From positions 23,384 to 87,383 of the forward strand of contig CALXIO010000007.1 of the NCBI GenBank assembly GCA_944388385.1: DNA of 64,000 bases, written 5' to 3'. The notes beneath the pieces were generated by a model. That model made no database searches, was not told the DNA's origin, and saw only the letters and a list, made by a program, of their open reading frames with translations. Origin of the DNA: an uncultured Ruminiclostridium sp. GTDB taxonomy: Bacteria > Bacillota > Clostridia > Oscillospirales > Ruminococcaceae. Made by a program: the position numbers and the translations under genes. Position 1 is the first letter of the stretch; each line of letters opens with the position of its first letter. This document shows, in pieces, positions 10,124 to 18,809 of the stretch.

Positions 10124-10644
10124 GGTGGTGATGGTGGTCATGGTCATGGTGATGATCATGGTGATGATCATGGTCATGGTGATGATCATGGCTGTGGGAA
10201 TGGGGAATTTCGTTACCCTGTGCATCGGTATGGCTGTGACCCTTACATTCTGTATAGCCGGTGAATTTCTCAAGCACCTTTCTTGCCTTAAAGCCGAGCT
10301 TTAAAAGATATTCATAGGTGGGCTTATCATAGGGGCATTTTACATTGTCATGACCTATTGCAAGGGATAAATGTCTGTTGCCAAGCTCAAAGCAAAGTCT
10401 GCCCATTTCCTCAATGGAGCTGATATTTACGCTTATAAGATCGGTGGGGGCGATAGTATTCTGTTGTCATCCTCAAAGAGAATGTCATTTTCATTAAGGG
10501 TTGTATCGGACTTAATACCTATTTCCTCCCCTGCATCGGTGGTTTTACGAAGAAGCTTCTTATCACGCTCAAACCACTCTATTGTAACATACTCCACCTT
10601 CTTATCGGTAGATGTCAGTTTACCTAAGGTTTTTTTACTATCAT
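10116..10644 (-). pseudogene. ureE: Urease nickel chaperone UreE, two frameshifts
   Basis: UreE binds Ni2+ and hands it to UreG. The expected protein is visible in three frames. The start ATG at 10644 follows a purine-rich ribosome site; an A7 tract at 10630-10636 must be A8 to enter the frame reading LGKLTSTDKKVEYVTIEWFE. A C5 tract (G5 on plus, 10446-10450) must be C6 to join LSPPTDLISVNISS to the C-terminal part with FELGNRH. The tail is extremely His-rich (HSHSHDHHHDHDHHHDHHH), typical of high-capacity nickel storage. With two one-base lesions no full UreE can be made without slippage, yet both flanking genes are intact. Sequencing error is possible. Confidence 0.85.
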
Positions 10645-10658
10645 TTCCTTTTCCTTCC

Positions 10659-12371
10659 TTAAAACAGATAATATTTTTGTGCTAACGGCAATTTTGTTGC
10701 CGCTTCACAGGTGATATTTTCACCGTCAACAGTTACCTTGTAATTTTCCGGGTCTACCTTAATATCTCCTGTGCGGTCATTGTATCTCATGTCCTTTTTG
10801 CCTATATCACGGCAATTTTTAACAGGGAGAACTATTCTCTGAAGCTTGAGGTTTTCCTTGATTTTATTATCTGCCGCCGCCTTTGATACAAAGCTGATAC
10901 AGCATCTTTTTACCGCAAGACCCTCTGCACCGAACATCTTTGTATAAACCACCGGCTGAGGAGTGGGGATTGAGGCATTTGCATCACCCATTTTTGATGC
11001 ACAGATAAAGCCGCCCTTAATTATCATTTCCGGCTTTACGCCAAACATGGCAGGCTTCCATAAAACAAGGTCTGCGTATTTTCCGATTTCAACTGAGCCT
11101 ACATAGTCTGCAATACCATGTGTTATGGCAGGGTTTATGGTGTACTTTGATACATAGCGCTTTATTCTGAAGTTGTCGTTTCTGTCATTATCCTCAGGTA
11201 ATGCGCCGCGCTGATCCTTCATCTTAGAGGCGGTCTGCCAGGTTCTTGTAATAACCTCACCTACTCTGCCCATGGCCTGGGAGTCGCTTGACATCATGCT
11301 GAAAATTCCCATATCGTGAAGCACATCCTCTGCGGCTATGGTTTCGGGTCTTATTCTTGAATCCGCAAATGCCACATCCTCAGGAACCTTACTGTCAAGG
11401 TGGTGGCATACCATAAGCATATCAAGATGCTCGTCTATGGTGTTTACGGTAAAGGGCATGGTGGGGTTTGTGGATGAGGGGAGAATATTGGGAAATGCCG
11501 CCGCCTTTATAATATCCGGGGCATGGCCTCCTCCTGCGCCCTCTGTGTGGTAGGTGTGGATTGTTCTGCCGTTTATTGCAGACAGGGTGTCCTCAACAAA
11601 GCCGCCCTCGTTTAATGTATCGGTATGGATTGATACCTGTACATCATACTTATCCGCAACCTCTAAGGCTTTATTTATAACTGAAGGTGTGGAGCCCCAG
11701 TCCTCATGGATTTTAAGTCCGCAGGCTCCTGCCTCAATCTGCTCTGACAGGGTATCAAAGGATGCGCTGTTTCCCTTACCTAAAAAGCCAAGGTTCATTG
11801 GGTATTCCTCTGCTGCTTCAAGCATTTTTTCTATGTTGAATTTACCCGGTGTGCAGGTGGTGGCATTAGTGCCGTCAGCAGGTCCAGTGCCGCCGCCTAT
11901 CATGGTGGTAACACCTGAATAAAGGGCTGTTTCTATCTGGGTGGGGCTGATAAAGTGAATGTGGGTATCAATTCCCCCGGCGGTAAGAATAAGTCCCTCT
12001 CCGGCTATTGCCTCAGTGGATGCACCGAATACTAAATTAGGGTCTACCCCGTCCATAATATCCGGATTTCCTGCCTTACCTATACCGCAGATTTTACCGT
12101 CCTTAATTCCTATATCCGCCTTATAAATACCGGTGGAATCTATAACAACTGCACTTGTGATAACTATATCCGGGCAATCCTCATCCTTTACCGTGCAGGA
12201 CTGTCCCATGCCGTCACGAAGGGATTTACCGCCGCCGAATTTAGCCTCTTCACCGTATATGCAGTAGCCCTTTTCTATTTCAGCTATAAGGGAGGTATCT
12301 CCCAGGCGAATTCTGTCCCCTGTGGTGGGGCCGTACATATCCGCATACTGCTTTCTTGTCATCTTAAACAT
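10659..12371 (-). CDS. ureC: Urease catalytic (alpha) subunit UreC
   Basis: This 570-residue amidohydrolase subunit hydrolyses urea to ammonia and carbamate at a di-nickel centre. The first metal pair is in DTHIHF, the lysine to be carbamylated in GLKIHEDWG, nickel histidines in VSIHTDTL and [15 protein letters not shown], the active-site flap region is [13 protein letters not shown], and the last metal Asp is in SSDSQAMGR. It looks fully functional. It starts immediately after the ureAB stop and is co-translated with it. Confidence 0.97.
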   Translation of the reverse strand: MFKMTRKQYADMYGPTTGDRIRLGDTSLIAEIEKGYCIYGEEAKFGGGKSLRDGMGQSCTVKDEDCPDIVITSAVVIDSTGIYKADIGIKDGKICGIGKAGNPDIMDGVDPNLVFGASTEAIAGEGLILTAGGIDTHIHFISPTQIETALYSGVTTMIGGGTGPADGTNATTCTPGKFNIEKMLEAAEEYPMNLGFLGKGNSASFDTLSEQIEAGACGLKIHEDWGSTPSVINKALEVADKYDVQVSIHTDTLNEGGFVEDTLSAINGRTIHTYHTEGAGGGHAPDIIKAAAFPNILPSSTNPTMPFTVNTIDEHLDMLMVCHHLDSKVPEDVAFADSRIRPETIAAEDVLHDMGIFSMMSSDSQAMGRVGEVITRTWQTASKMKDQRGALPEDNDRNDNFRIKRYVSKYTINPAITHGIADYVGSVEIGKYADLVLWKPAMFGVKPEMIIKGGFICASKMGDANASIPTPQPVVYTKMFGAEGLAVKRCCISFVSKAAADNKIKENLKLQRIVLPVKNCRDIGKKDMRYNDRTGDIKVDPENYKVTVDGENITCEAATKLPLAQKYYLF

Positions 12372-13061
12372 TTACTGTTCCTCCCCTGTTAAAAAGCCCT
12401 TTTCATTGGCTTTTGCTATTGCCTGCTCTTTAACCTTGCTGTCGTCCATTTTACCCATGGTAAGGTCATTAAGTCCAAAGCCGGTTCTGTTGCCGCCTAT
12501 CTCCACAAGTCTTACCCTTTTGCTTTCGCCGGGCTCAAATCTTACCGCTGTTCCCGCAGGAATATCAAGGCGCATACCAAAGGCTAAGGGGTGGTTAAAG
12601 GACAAGGCCTTGTTTACCTCAAAGAAATGGAAATGTGAGCCTACCTGGATAGGTCTGTCCGCTGTATTGGTAACAGTAAGCTCTGAAGTGTCCTTGCCGG
12701 CATTTATCTCTATTTCTCCGTTCTCTACAAGTATTTCACCGGGGATGAGTTTATTATCCGGAACTATAGGCTCATGTACGGTAACTAACTTAGTACCGTC
12801 CGGGAAGGTGGCTTCAAGCTGTATTTCGTGTATCATTTCCGCTACCCCCTCCATGACATCATCGGAGGTAAGCAGTTGTTTTCCTATTGTCATAAGCTGG
12901 GTTACGGTCTTACCCTCCCTTGCAAGCTCCAAAAGCTCTGAGGTGATATAGGCTACCGCCTCTGGGTAATTAAGCTTCAGTCCCTTTGCCTTACGGCTTT
13001 TTGCAAGCTCACCTGCAAGGTGTGTCATAAGCCTTTCCTGTTCTCTCGGTGTTAAATGCAT
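12372..13061 (-). CDS. ureAB: Urease gamma/beta subunit fusion (UreA-UreB)
   Basis: This 229-residue protein joins two normally separate structural subunits. Residues 1 to about 100 match UreA (start [12 protein letters not shown], then [18 protein letters not shown]), and residues 105 to about 210 match UreB ([46 protein letters not shown]). The linker is short. Such fusion is best known from Helicobacter UreA (about 238 residues) and differs from the three-subunit form common in Firmicutes. A ribosome site precedes the ATG. Confidence 0.95.
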   Translation of the reverse strand: MHLTPREQERLMTHLAGELAKSRKAKGLKLNYPEAVAYITSELLELAREGKTVTQLMTIGKQLLTSDDVMEGVAEMIHEIQLEATFPDGTKLVTVHEPIVPDNKLIPGEILVENGEIEINAGKDTSELTVTNTADRPIQVGSHFHFFEVNKALSFNHPLAFGMRLDIPAGTAVRFEPGESKRVRLVEIGGNRTGFGLNDLTMGKMDDSKVKEQAIAKANEKGFLTGEEQ

Positions 13062-13092
13062 ATAATCGCTTCCTTTCCTTATTGCACAACGA

Positions 13093-13121
13093 AAATCCCG
13101 GTGATATTTTCATCGGGATTT
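13093..13121 (-). promoter_or_regulatory. Intra-operon hairpin before ureAB
   Basis: An inverted repeat of 8 bp (AAATCCCG / CGGGATTT) plus an inner 3 bp after one mismatch sits between the small membrane protein gene and ureAB. No strong T-run follows, so it may be a processing or partial-attenuation site that separates importer and urease expression. Confidence 0.45.
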
Positions 13122-13130
13122 AAGCCCTTT

Positions 13131-13442
13131 TCAGTTTTTATGGGTGATCCTCTTTGATACACCCTTAGGATTTTTTATCATAATGATGCCAAGCCATATA
13201 ATAGTGCCAAGCACTACAGCGGATAATCCCAAAAATCCGTCGTTTATCATTGAGGCGGTATCCGGAACAAAAAATTCCGCCCCCATTTCAAGATATTCAA
13301 CCACGCTGTCAACCAGCCACATAAGGCCTGCGCCCCAGTAAATACAGCAAAGAGTACCTATGTTGTTTTGTCTTGCGTTTTCGCTGAAATACCATATAAG
13401 GGATACTGTAACAGCTGCGAGAAATGTTATAAGAAGGGTCAT
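13131..13442 (-). CDS. Small membrane protein, uncharacterised (pair member 2)
   Basis: This 103-residue protein has about three hydrophobic segments: an N-terminal TLLITFLAAVTVSLIWYF, a middle segment around IYWGAGLMWLVDSVV, and a C-terminal SAVVLGTIIWLGIIMI, followed by a basic tail. No catalytic motif is recognised. Its start shares one base with the stop of the preceding small membrane gene, so the two are translationally coupled and may form a complex. Location between the urea importer and urease suggests a link to urea or ammonia handling, which is inference only. I recall similar pairs as unannotated proteins in Clostridia but cannot verify that here. Confidence 0.75.
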   Translation of the reverse strand: MTLLITFLAAVTVSLIWYFSENARQNNIGTLCCIYWGAGLMWLVDSVVEYLEMGAEFFVPDTASMINDGFLGLSAVVLGTIIWLGIIMIKNPKGVSKRITHKN

Positions 13443-13816
13443 TATTTTTCCTCCTTATCCGCTTTTCTGACTATTACTGAGCCGGCGGTAACAATAACCG
13501 CCCATACCCCTGTGATAAGCACCGCCATGGCAGTACCGGATACCGCCATTTCATTAAGCATAGCGGCGGCGGATTCCGGGGTCTGTGCCGCTGTTAAAAA
13601 TGGGAAAAAGGGTACTATCTCACCGTGCCATATATGTTCAAAGCAAAGTAAGGCAGAGCCTCCCCATAACAGCTTATTTAAAAGTCCCAGCTTTTCGGAA
13701 AATTTAACCGCTATGGAATTTTCATTTTCTGCTGATGTCATACCCGTTTTATGTAATACCTTCTGAGCTACTGTGGTTATTACCGCTTCAGCCGCAGTAA
13801 CTACAAAGCAAGCCAT
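13442..13816 (-). CDS. Small membrane protein, uncharacterised (pair member 1)
   Basis: This 124-residue protein has an N-terminal hydrophobic stretch (MACFVVTAAEAVITTVA), a hydrophilic spacer, a middle membrane segment containing WGGSALLCFEHIWHGE, and a C-terminal helix AVLITGVWAVIVTAGSVIV. The FEHIWHG histidines next to a membrane segment could bind metal or protons, but I recognise no family. It follows urtE by 14 nt and is coupled to the next small gene by a one-base overlap, so it clearly belongs to the urea operon. Confidence 0.75.
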   Translation of the reverse strand: MACFVVTAAEAVITTVAQKVLHKTGMTSAENENSIAVKFSEKLGLLNKLLWGGSALLCFEHIWHGEIVPFFPFLTAAQTPESAAAMLNEMAVSGTAMAVLITGVWAVIVTAGSVIVRKADKEEK

Positions 13817-13829
13817 ATTTATCTCTTCT

Positions 13830-14519
13830 TTATTCTGTCATAAGTCTGCGGATCTCGTTATGATCCTGTTCGTTTCTTTCACCCTTGAATACTACCTCGC
13901 CCTTTTCCATTACATAGACACGGGAGGCATTTTCAAGTACAAAGTCAAGGTACTGCTCAACCAGTAAAACGGTAATACCCTTCCACTCGTTTATGCGTCT
14001 TATTGCTGCACCTATATCCTGAATGATAGAGGGCTGAATACTCTCAGTAGGCTCATCAAGGATGATTATCTTGGGATCGGCGGCAAGGGCTCTTGCAATA
14101 GCTAACTGCTGCTGACCGCCGGATAAGTCGCCGCCCTTTCTTTTTGCAAACTTAGGTAATATGGGGAATAATTCATAGAGATATTCAGGCACCTTGCCCT
14201 TACCGCCAAGGGGCTGAAGTCCAAGCTCGATATTTTCCTGTACCGTCATCTGAGGGAATATATCTCTGCCCTGGGGTACATAGCCTATACCAAGCTTCAC
14301 TCTTTCATACGTCGGCATTTTTGAAATATCCTTGCCGTTGAATAAAATTTGTCCGTTGGGTGTCTTTACAAGACCCATTATGCTTTTAAGGGTGGTGCTT
14401 TTGCCTACACCGTTTCTGCCTATAAGGCTTACGATCTGTCCCTTGGGTACCTCAAAGGAAAGGTCGCTTATTACTTCACTTTCGCCGTAGCAGGCATTTA
14501 TATGTTCTACCTTCAGCAT
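13830..14519 (-). CDS. urtE: Urea ABC transporter ATPase UrtE
   Basis: This 229-residue LivF-type ATPase is one of the two motor subunits of the high-affinity urea importer. Motifs: Walker A GRNGVGKST, Q-loop region GYVPQGRDIFPQMTV, signature LSGGQQQL, Walker B IIILDEPTESIQPS, switch His region LLVEQY. The ESIQPS extension after Walker B is characteristic of UrtE rather than LivF. Its ATG overlaps the urtD stop by one base. Confidence 0.93.
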   Translation of the reverse strand: MLKVEHINACYGESEVISDLSFEVPKGQIVSLIGRNGVGKSTTLKSIMGLVKTPNGQILFNGKDISKMPTYERVKLGIGYVPQGRDIFPQMTVQENIELGLQPLGGKGKVPEYLYELFPILPKFAKRKGGDLSGGQQQLAIARALAADPKIIILDEPTESIQPSIIQDIGAAIRRINEWKGITVLLVEQYLDFVLENASRVYVMEKGEVVFKGERNEQDHNEIRRLMTE

Positions 14520-15289
14520 CAGCCTTCCCCTCCTCTTCCTAAGTATACCGCCTGAACAGTCTTATCTGCAAGCACATCGTTTATATCGCCCTCCATAAGG
14601 ATTTTACCCTCGTGAAGTACGGTAACTATATCCGCCGCCTGCTTTACAAAGTCCATATCATGCTCGATTACTATTACGGTACATTCCTTTTTGATTTCCT
14701 TTGATATCTCGCCTGTACGGAAGGTTTCGGGCTTGCCCATACCTGCCGCCGGTTCATCAAGCATGATTATTTCCGGCTTCTGAACAAGCTGCATACCTAT
14801 CTCAAGCCACTGCTTCTGACCATGGGCAAGGCTTCCGGCACATTCATCCTTTTTATCAATAAGTCCTACCTTTTTAAGGACCTTATCAATATCCTCAAGA
14901 TCCTTTTTGGAGGGCTTTTTGAAGATAGAATCAATTATGCCCTTATGTCCCTTAATGGAAAGAATCATATTATCAAGGACAGTAAGATTTACAAAGACGC
15001 TTGGCACCTGGAATTTTCTGCCGATACCCTCTCTTACTATCTTGTATTCCTTCATGCCGGTAAGTCTTTTTGCTTCCTTGTCCTTAGGATAATACATGAT
15101 ATTTCCGGATGTGGGCTTTGTCTTTGCACAGATAATATCAAGTAAGGTGGTTTTACCTGCCCCGTTAGGGCCGATATAAAAGTGTATTGTATTTCTCTTT
15201 ACATTTGTACGGATGTCGGTAAGTGCATAAAATCCGTCAAAGCAAACTGAAATATTCTTTATCTCAAGTACATTTTCATTTGAAGTCAT
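14519..15289 (-). CDS. urtD: Urea ABC transporter ATPase UrtD
   Basis: A LivG-type ATPase pairing with UrtE. Walker A GPNGAGKTT, signature GSLAHGQKQWLEIG (an A in place of the usual S, with HGQKQWLEI as commonly seen in UrtD), Walker B IIMLDEPAAGM, switch His IVIEHD. ATG at 15289 is chosen because AAGGAG lies 8 nt upstream; an upstream in-frame GTG at 15298 falls within that ribosome site. About 256 residues. Confidence 0.93.
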   Translation of the reverse strand: MTSNENVLEIKNISVCFDGFYALTDIRTNVKRNTIHFYIGPNGAGKTTLLDIICAKTKPTSGNIMYYPKDKEAKRLTGMKEYKIVREGIGRKFQVPSVFVNLTVLDNMILSIKGHKGIIDSIFKKPSKKDLEDIDKVLKKVGLIDKKDECAGSLAHGQKQWLEIGMQLVQKPEIIMLDEPAAGMGKPETFRTGEISKEIKKECTVIVIEHDMDFVKQAADIVTVLHEGKILMEGDINDVLADKTVQAVYLGRGGEG

Positions 15290-15313
15290 TAAAAGCACTC
15301 CTTTTCCTTTTGT

Positions 15314-16420
15314 TTATGCCTTTGTGGGAACTTCTTCCCCTTTGTTCTTTTTACGCTTTCTTGATGCTATGAATGCCGGGAGCTGATCCTTTACAAAGCC
15401 TACAATACCGCCCTTGAAGAAAAGGATTGTAATGCAGAATACAGCGCCGATAATGTACTGCCATATCTCAACCATAGCGCCTGAGCTTAAGTTATACTCG
15501 CTGAGGTTTATAAGGAATGCGCCTATTACTGCGCCGATTATTGTACCTCTGCCGCCTATTGCTACCCAGATAACCATTGTGATAGAGTAGGAAATTGTCA
15601 TCTGTGAGGGGGTAATACTGCCGTTGAAGTTTACGAAAATCGCACCTGCAATAGCGGCAATAACTGCGGATAATACATACACAAAGGTCTTGTAGTTACT
15701 TACTCTGTAGCCTGAGAAGTAGGTGCGGTTTTCACCGTCTCTTATGGCTATAAGCAGCTTACCGAACTTTCTGTTTACTAAAAATCTGCACAATGCGTAA
15801 ATAAGTATCATTATAAGAAGAGCCACATAGAATAACAAAAGCATATTTCCGATGTTGGAGCTGCCCTTGATACTGCCGAAGATGGATTTTATTTCGGTGA
15901 TACCTACATTACCGTTTGTGTAGGGGGATAAGGCGATAAATATTGAATATGCCGCCCAGGTAAGCACCTGGGATATAATGAAGAAGTATACGCCCTTAAC
16001 ACGGCTTTTGAATATAAAGTAGCCGATAAGTCCTGCAACCACTCCGGGAACTAACATTATAAGCAATAAGGAAAGAGGAAGGTTTAAAAAGGGTTTCCAC
16101 ACTAAGGGAAGCTCTGTAAAGCCACCGGTGTGCATAAAGTCTGTTATTTTTCCGCCGGTGCTTTGTAATTTAAGATACATCGCCATGGCATATCCGCCAA
16201 GGGCAAAGTAAAGTCCGTGACCGAGGCTTAATATTCCTGTGTAGCCCCATATCATATCAATACCCATTGCCGCTACGGCAAAGGCTATACATTTACCTAA
16301 AAAGGATATTGTGGAGCCGTTCATAACACCCCTCAAATAAAGCAAGGGCATTACTGCAAGTATCAACACAATAACTCCAAAACAGATATTGGAGCCCTGT
16401 TTTTTAAGCAGCTTGTTCAT
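15314..16420 (-). CDS. urtC: Urea ABC transporter permease UrtC
   Basis: This 368-residue LivM-family membrane permease has about eight to ten predicted helices and the UrtC/LivM loop DMIWGYTGILSLGHGLYFALGG near residue 55. With UrtB it forms the urea channel across the cytoplasmic membrane. It ends in a basic tail (ASRKRKKNKGEE). AAAGGAG precedes the ATG, and urtB ends 17 nt upstream. Confidence 0.93.
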   Translation of the reverse strand: MNKLLKKQGSNICFGVIVLILAVMPLLYLRGVMNGSTISFLGKCIAFAVAAMGIDMIWGYTGILSLGHGLYFALGGYAMAMYLKLQSTGGKITDFMHTGGFTELPLVWKPFLNLPLSLLLIMLVPGVVAGLIGYFIFKSRVKGVYFFIISQVLTWAAYSIFIALSPYTNGNVGITEIKSIFGSIKGSSNIGNMLLLFYVALLIMILIYALCRFLVNRKFGKLLIAIRDGENRTYFSGYRVSNYKTFVYVLSAVIAAIAGAIFVNFNGSITPSQMTISYSITMVIWVAIGGRGTIIGAVIGAFLINLSEYNLSSGAMVEIWQYIIGAVFCITILFFKGGIVGFVKDQLPAFIASRKRKKNKGEEVPTKA

Positions 16421-16437
16421 TATATATTCTCCTTTCT

Positions 16438-17358
16438 TTATTCATCAAGGCTTCTGCTCTTGATAACGAACAGACCCTGGGGACGCTTCTGAAGGAATAT
16501 AATAACTATCAGAAGAACTATTGCCTTAGCTATTGTGGATGAGGTGTAGTTTTCGGTAAAGATGCTTGCTGAACCGATAATGGTTGAGCCAAGTACAGCA
16601 CCTGCCAGCTTACCTACACCACCGAGAACTACCGCCATAAGAACTACCGCCATAAAGGAGTTTGCTATGTAGCTTTGTCCGACAGTGGAATCAATAGAGC
16701 CGAGTAAGGCAACTGAACAGCCTGCGATTCCTGCAAGACCTGAGCCTAAGGCAAAGGTGATATTATCCACTCTTCTGGAGTTGATACCCATACACTGTGC
16801 CATGGGGCGGTTTTGCATTACTGCACGCATCTGCTTACCGAAGTTGGATTTGTACATTATCACCCATACTATAAGCAGACAGAATAAAACAAGGAAAATA
16901 ATGAATATACGGTTAAAGGAGAAGGTACAGCCGCCTATTGTAATACCGCCCTGTAAAAATGCCGGTGCGGTAACATTTACACCCTGGGTGCCGAATATGC
17001 TTCTTGCGGCCTGCTGTAAAATAAGGCTTATGCCCCAGGTAGCAAGAAGGCTGTCGATTTCTCTGCCGTATAGTCTTGATATAACAAACTTTTCAAGGAG
17101 GCTTCCTAAAATAAAGCCTGTAACAAATGCCACCGGGATAGAAATGATATAGTATATATCACTTGCCCCTTCCGGTAATATGGATGTGAATATCTGTTGT
17201 GTAACATAAGTCATATAGGCACCGATCATAACAAATTCGCCGTGTGCCATATTGATTACTCTCATGAGTCCGAAGGTTATAGACAGACCGAGAGAAGTAA
17301 GCAGTATTATCGAGCTCAGACTTAAACCGTTAAACAGAGTTGATACAAACTGCTCCAA
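16438..17358 (-). CDS. urtB: Urea ABC transporter permease UrtB
   Basis: This LivH-family permease, about 306 residues, contains LGLSITFGLMRVINMAHGEF near the N-terminus and the GINSRRVDNITFALGSGLAG loop that contacts the ATPase, with about eight helices. A TTG start at 17358 gives the usual UrtB N-terminus (M-EQFVSTLFNG) with AAAGGG 8-9 nt upstream; an in-frame GTG three codons earlier abuts that ribosome site. A weak start could keep permease lower than binding protein. Confidence 0.9.
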   Translation of the reverse strand: MEQFVSTLFNGLSLSSIILLTSLGLSITFGLMRVINMAHGEFVMIGAYMTYVTQQIFTSILPEGASDIYYIISIPVAFVTGFILGSLLEKFVISRLYGREIDSLLATWGISLILQQAARSIFGTQGVNVTAPAFLQGGITIGGCTFSFNRIFIIFLVLFCLLIVWVIMYKSNFGKQMRAVMQNRPMAQCMGINSRRVDNITFALGSGLAGIAGCSVALLGSIDSTVGQSYIANSFMAVVLMAVVLGGVGKLAGAVLGSTIIGSASIFTENYTSSTIAKAIVLLIVIIFLQKRPQGLFVIKSRSLDE

Positions 17359-17396
17359 ACTGATCACCCTTTCAGAAAAATTCCTTTTAATAAATC

Positions 17397-17436
17397 AGCA
17401 CCCGTGCAAAAAACCTTTGTCTTTCACACAGGTGCT
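17397..17436 (-). promoter_or_regulatory. Hairpin between urtA and urtB
   Basis: A 10-bp stem (AGCACCTGTG with CACGGGTGCT, one G-T pair) encloses a 20-nt loop in the urtA-urtB gap. Without a proper T-run it more likely stabilises or processes the mRNA, giving more binding protein than permease, as is common in ABC importer operons. Confidence 0.55.
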
Positions 17437-17462
17437 AAAAGTCGGTTATTTAAACACCCTGA

Positions 17463-18724
17463 TTACTCAAGAGGCTGAATGCCGGCCTGAGCTGCCCATT
17501 CATAGGATTTAAGATAGGGATCGGGGTCAACTACAGAAGAAGTTGAATATACTTCATAGATAAGACCGTCTTCCTTAACCTCACCTATTCTTACAGGCTT
17601 TGTAAGGTGCTGATTCTCACCGTTGATTGTAACTGTACCCTCGGGAGCTTCAAATGAAATTTCACCACTTGCTATAGCTTCCTTAACCTTGTCAACCTCA
17701 AAGCTTCCTGCCTTTTCAACTGCCGCCTTCCAGAGGTAAACCGCATCATAAGCAGCCTCTGCAGGGTCAGAAGTTACTCTTGTTTTGCCGTACTTTGCCT
17801 TGTATGCCTCAACAAAGGACTTGTTCTGAGGTGTGTCTGTTGCCTGATAATAGTTCCAGGATACCATGTGACCCTTTAAGATGTCTGCGCCGATTGTAGC
17901 AACCTCTTCTTCTGCTATGGAGAAGGACATTGTGGGATATTCAGCGCTTGTGTAGTTCTTTTCTGACATCTGCTTAAAGAAGGATACATTACCTGTACCG
18001 TTAAGTGTATTTATGATTATCTCCGGCTTTGCACCCTCAATCTTTGAAATGATTGCCGCAAAGTCTGTCTGATCCATATCTGCATATTCCTCACCTACGA
18101 TCTCACCGCCGGCAGCCTTAACCTGGGCTGTGATAATCATGTTTGCTGTTCTGGGGAATACATAGTCAGAGCCTAAAAGGAAGAATTTCTTATAGCCCTT
18201 TTCAAGGAGATATTCAATAGCAGGTACTATCTGCTGGTTAGGAGCCGCACCGGTATAAACGATGTTAGGTGACTGCTCCATACCCTCATACTGAACAGGG
18301 TACCATAAAAGTGCGTTGTAATCTTCAAATACAGGCTTTACTGCCTTTCTGGAAGATGATGTTCAGCAACCGAATACAGTAGCTACCTTTTCGCTGTCGA
18401 TAAGCTTTTCTGCCTTGGTTGCAAAGGTGGAGGGCTCTGAAGCGCCATCCTCTTCAACATATACTATCTGCTTGCCGAGAACACCGCCTGCCGCATTGAT
18501 TTCTTCAATAGCAAGCACCTCAGCATCTCTTACAGCCTTTTCGCTGATTGCCATGGAGCCGGTAAGGGAGTGAAGAAGTCCTACCTTAACGGTATCTCTC
18601 CGTCGCCTGAGCCGGACGCATCACCTGATGCGGATGTACCGCCGCCGCAGGCGGTAAGCGAAAGTGTCAGCATTGCGGCTGATGTTGCAAGCGCAAGCAT
18701 CCTTAATAAGCCTTTTTTTCTCAT
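17463..18724 (-). pseudogene. urtA: Urea-binding lipoprotein UrtA, frameshift plus in-frame TGA
   Basis: The substrate-binding subunit of the urea importer. It starts with a lipoprotein signal (MRKKGLLRML to LTLSLTAC, lipobox LTAC) and a Gly/Ser linker. Around 18592-18602 one base is missing, and the frame shifts to [20 protein letters not shown], the standard UrtA N-domain. At 18363-18365 a TGA interrupts [16 protein letters not shown] exactly where the family has Trp. The remaining 272 codons are intact, including [13 protein letters not shown] and [12 protein letters not shown]. Two independent lesions would abolish the protein, although urtBCDE are intact. Readthrough, genuine decay or sequence error cannot be separated here. 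Confidence 0.88.
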
Positions 18725-18774
18725 GATTTTGTTCCTCTTTTCTTTTGTTTGTTTTTTCTGGTTTTTAATAATAA

Positions 18775-18798
18775 AAGCCGATGCTTTCGCATCGGCTT
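18775..18798 (-). terminator. Terminator or attenuator ahead of urtA
   Basis: A 10-bp perfect stem (AAGCCGATGC / GCATCGGCTT) with a 4-nt loop is followed on the minus strand by a T-rich tract. It lies after the kinase-like gene and only about 50 nt before the urtA ATG, a stretch with no recognisable promoter. Leaky termination may therefore feed the urea operon. Confidence 0.7.
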
Positions 18799-18809
18799 CG
18801 TTGCCATAA

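Noticed and set aside
9452..10273. Longer UreF with about 50 extra N-terminal residues
   Set aside because: The extension is the His-tail DNA of ureE read in another frame; the family start is at 10123.
10038..10304. Plus-strand ORF rich in Val/Met opposite ureE
   Set aside because: Shadow of the His-rich ureE tail; no ribosome site.
16685..17152. 155-codon plus-strand ORF opposite urtB
   Set aside because: Antisense to a well-supported permease gene, with no ribosome site or recognisable domain.
18363..18365. Alternative genetic code reading UGA as Trp
   Set aside because: UGA ends several intact genes in the window, and all other Trp codons I read are TGG.
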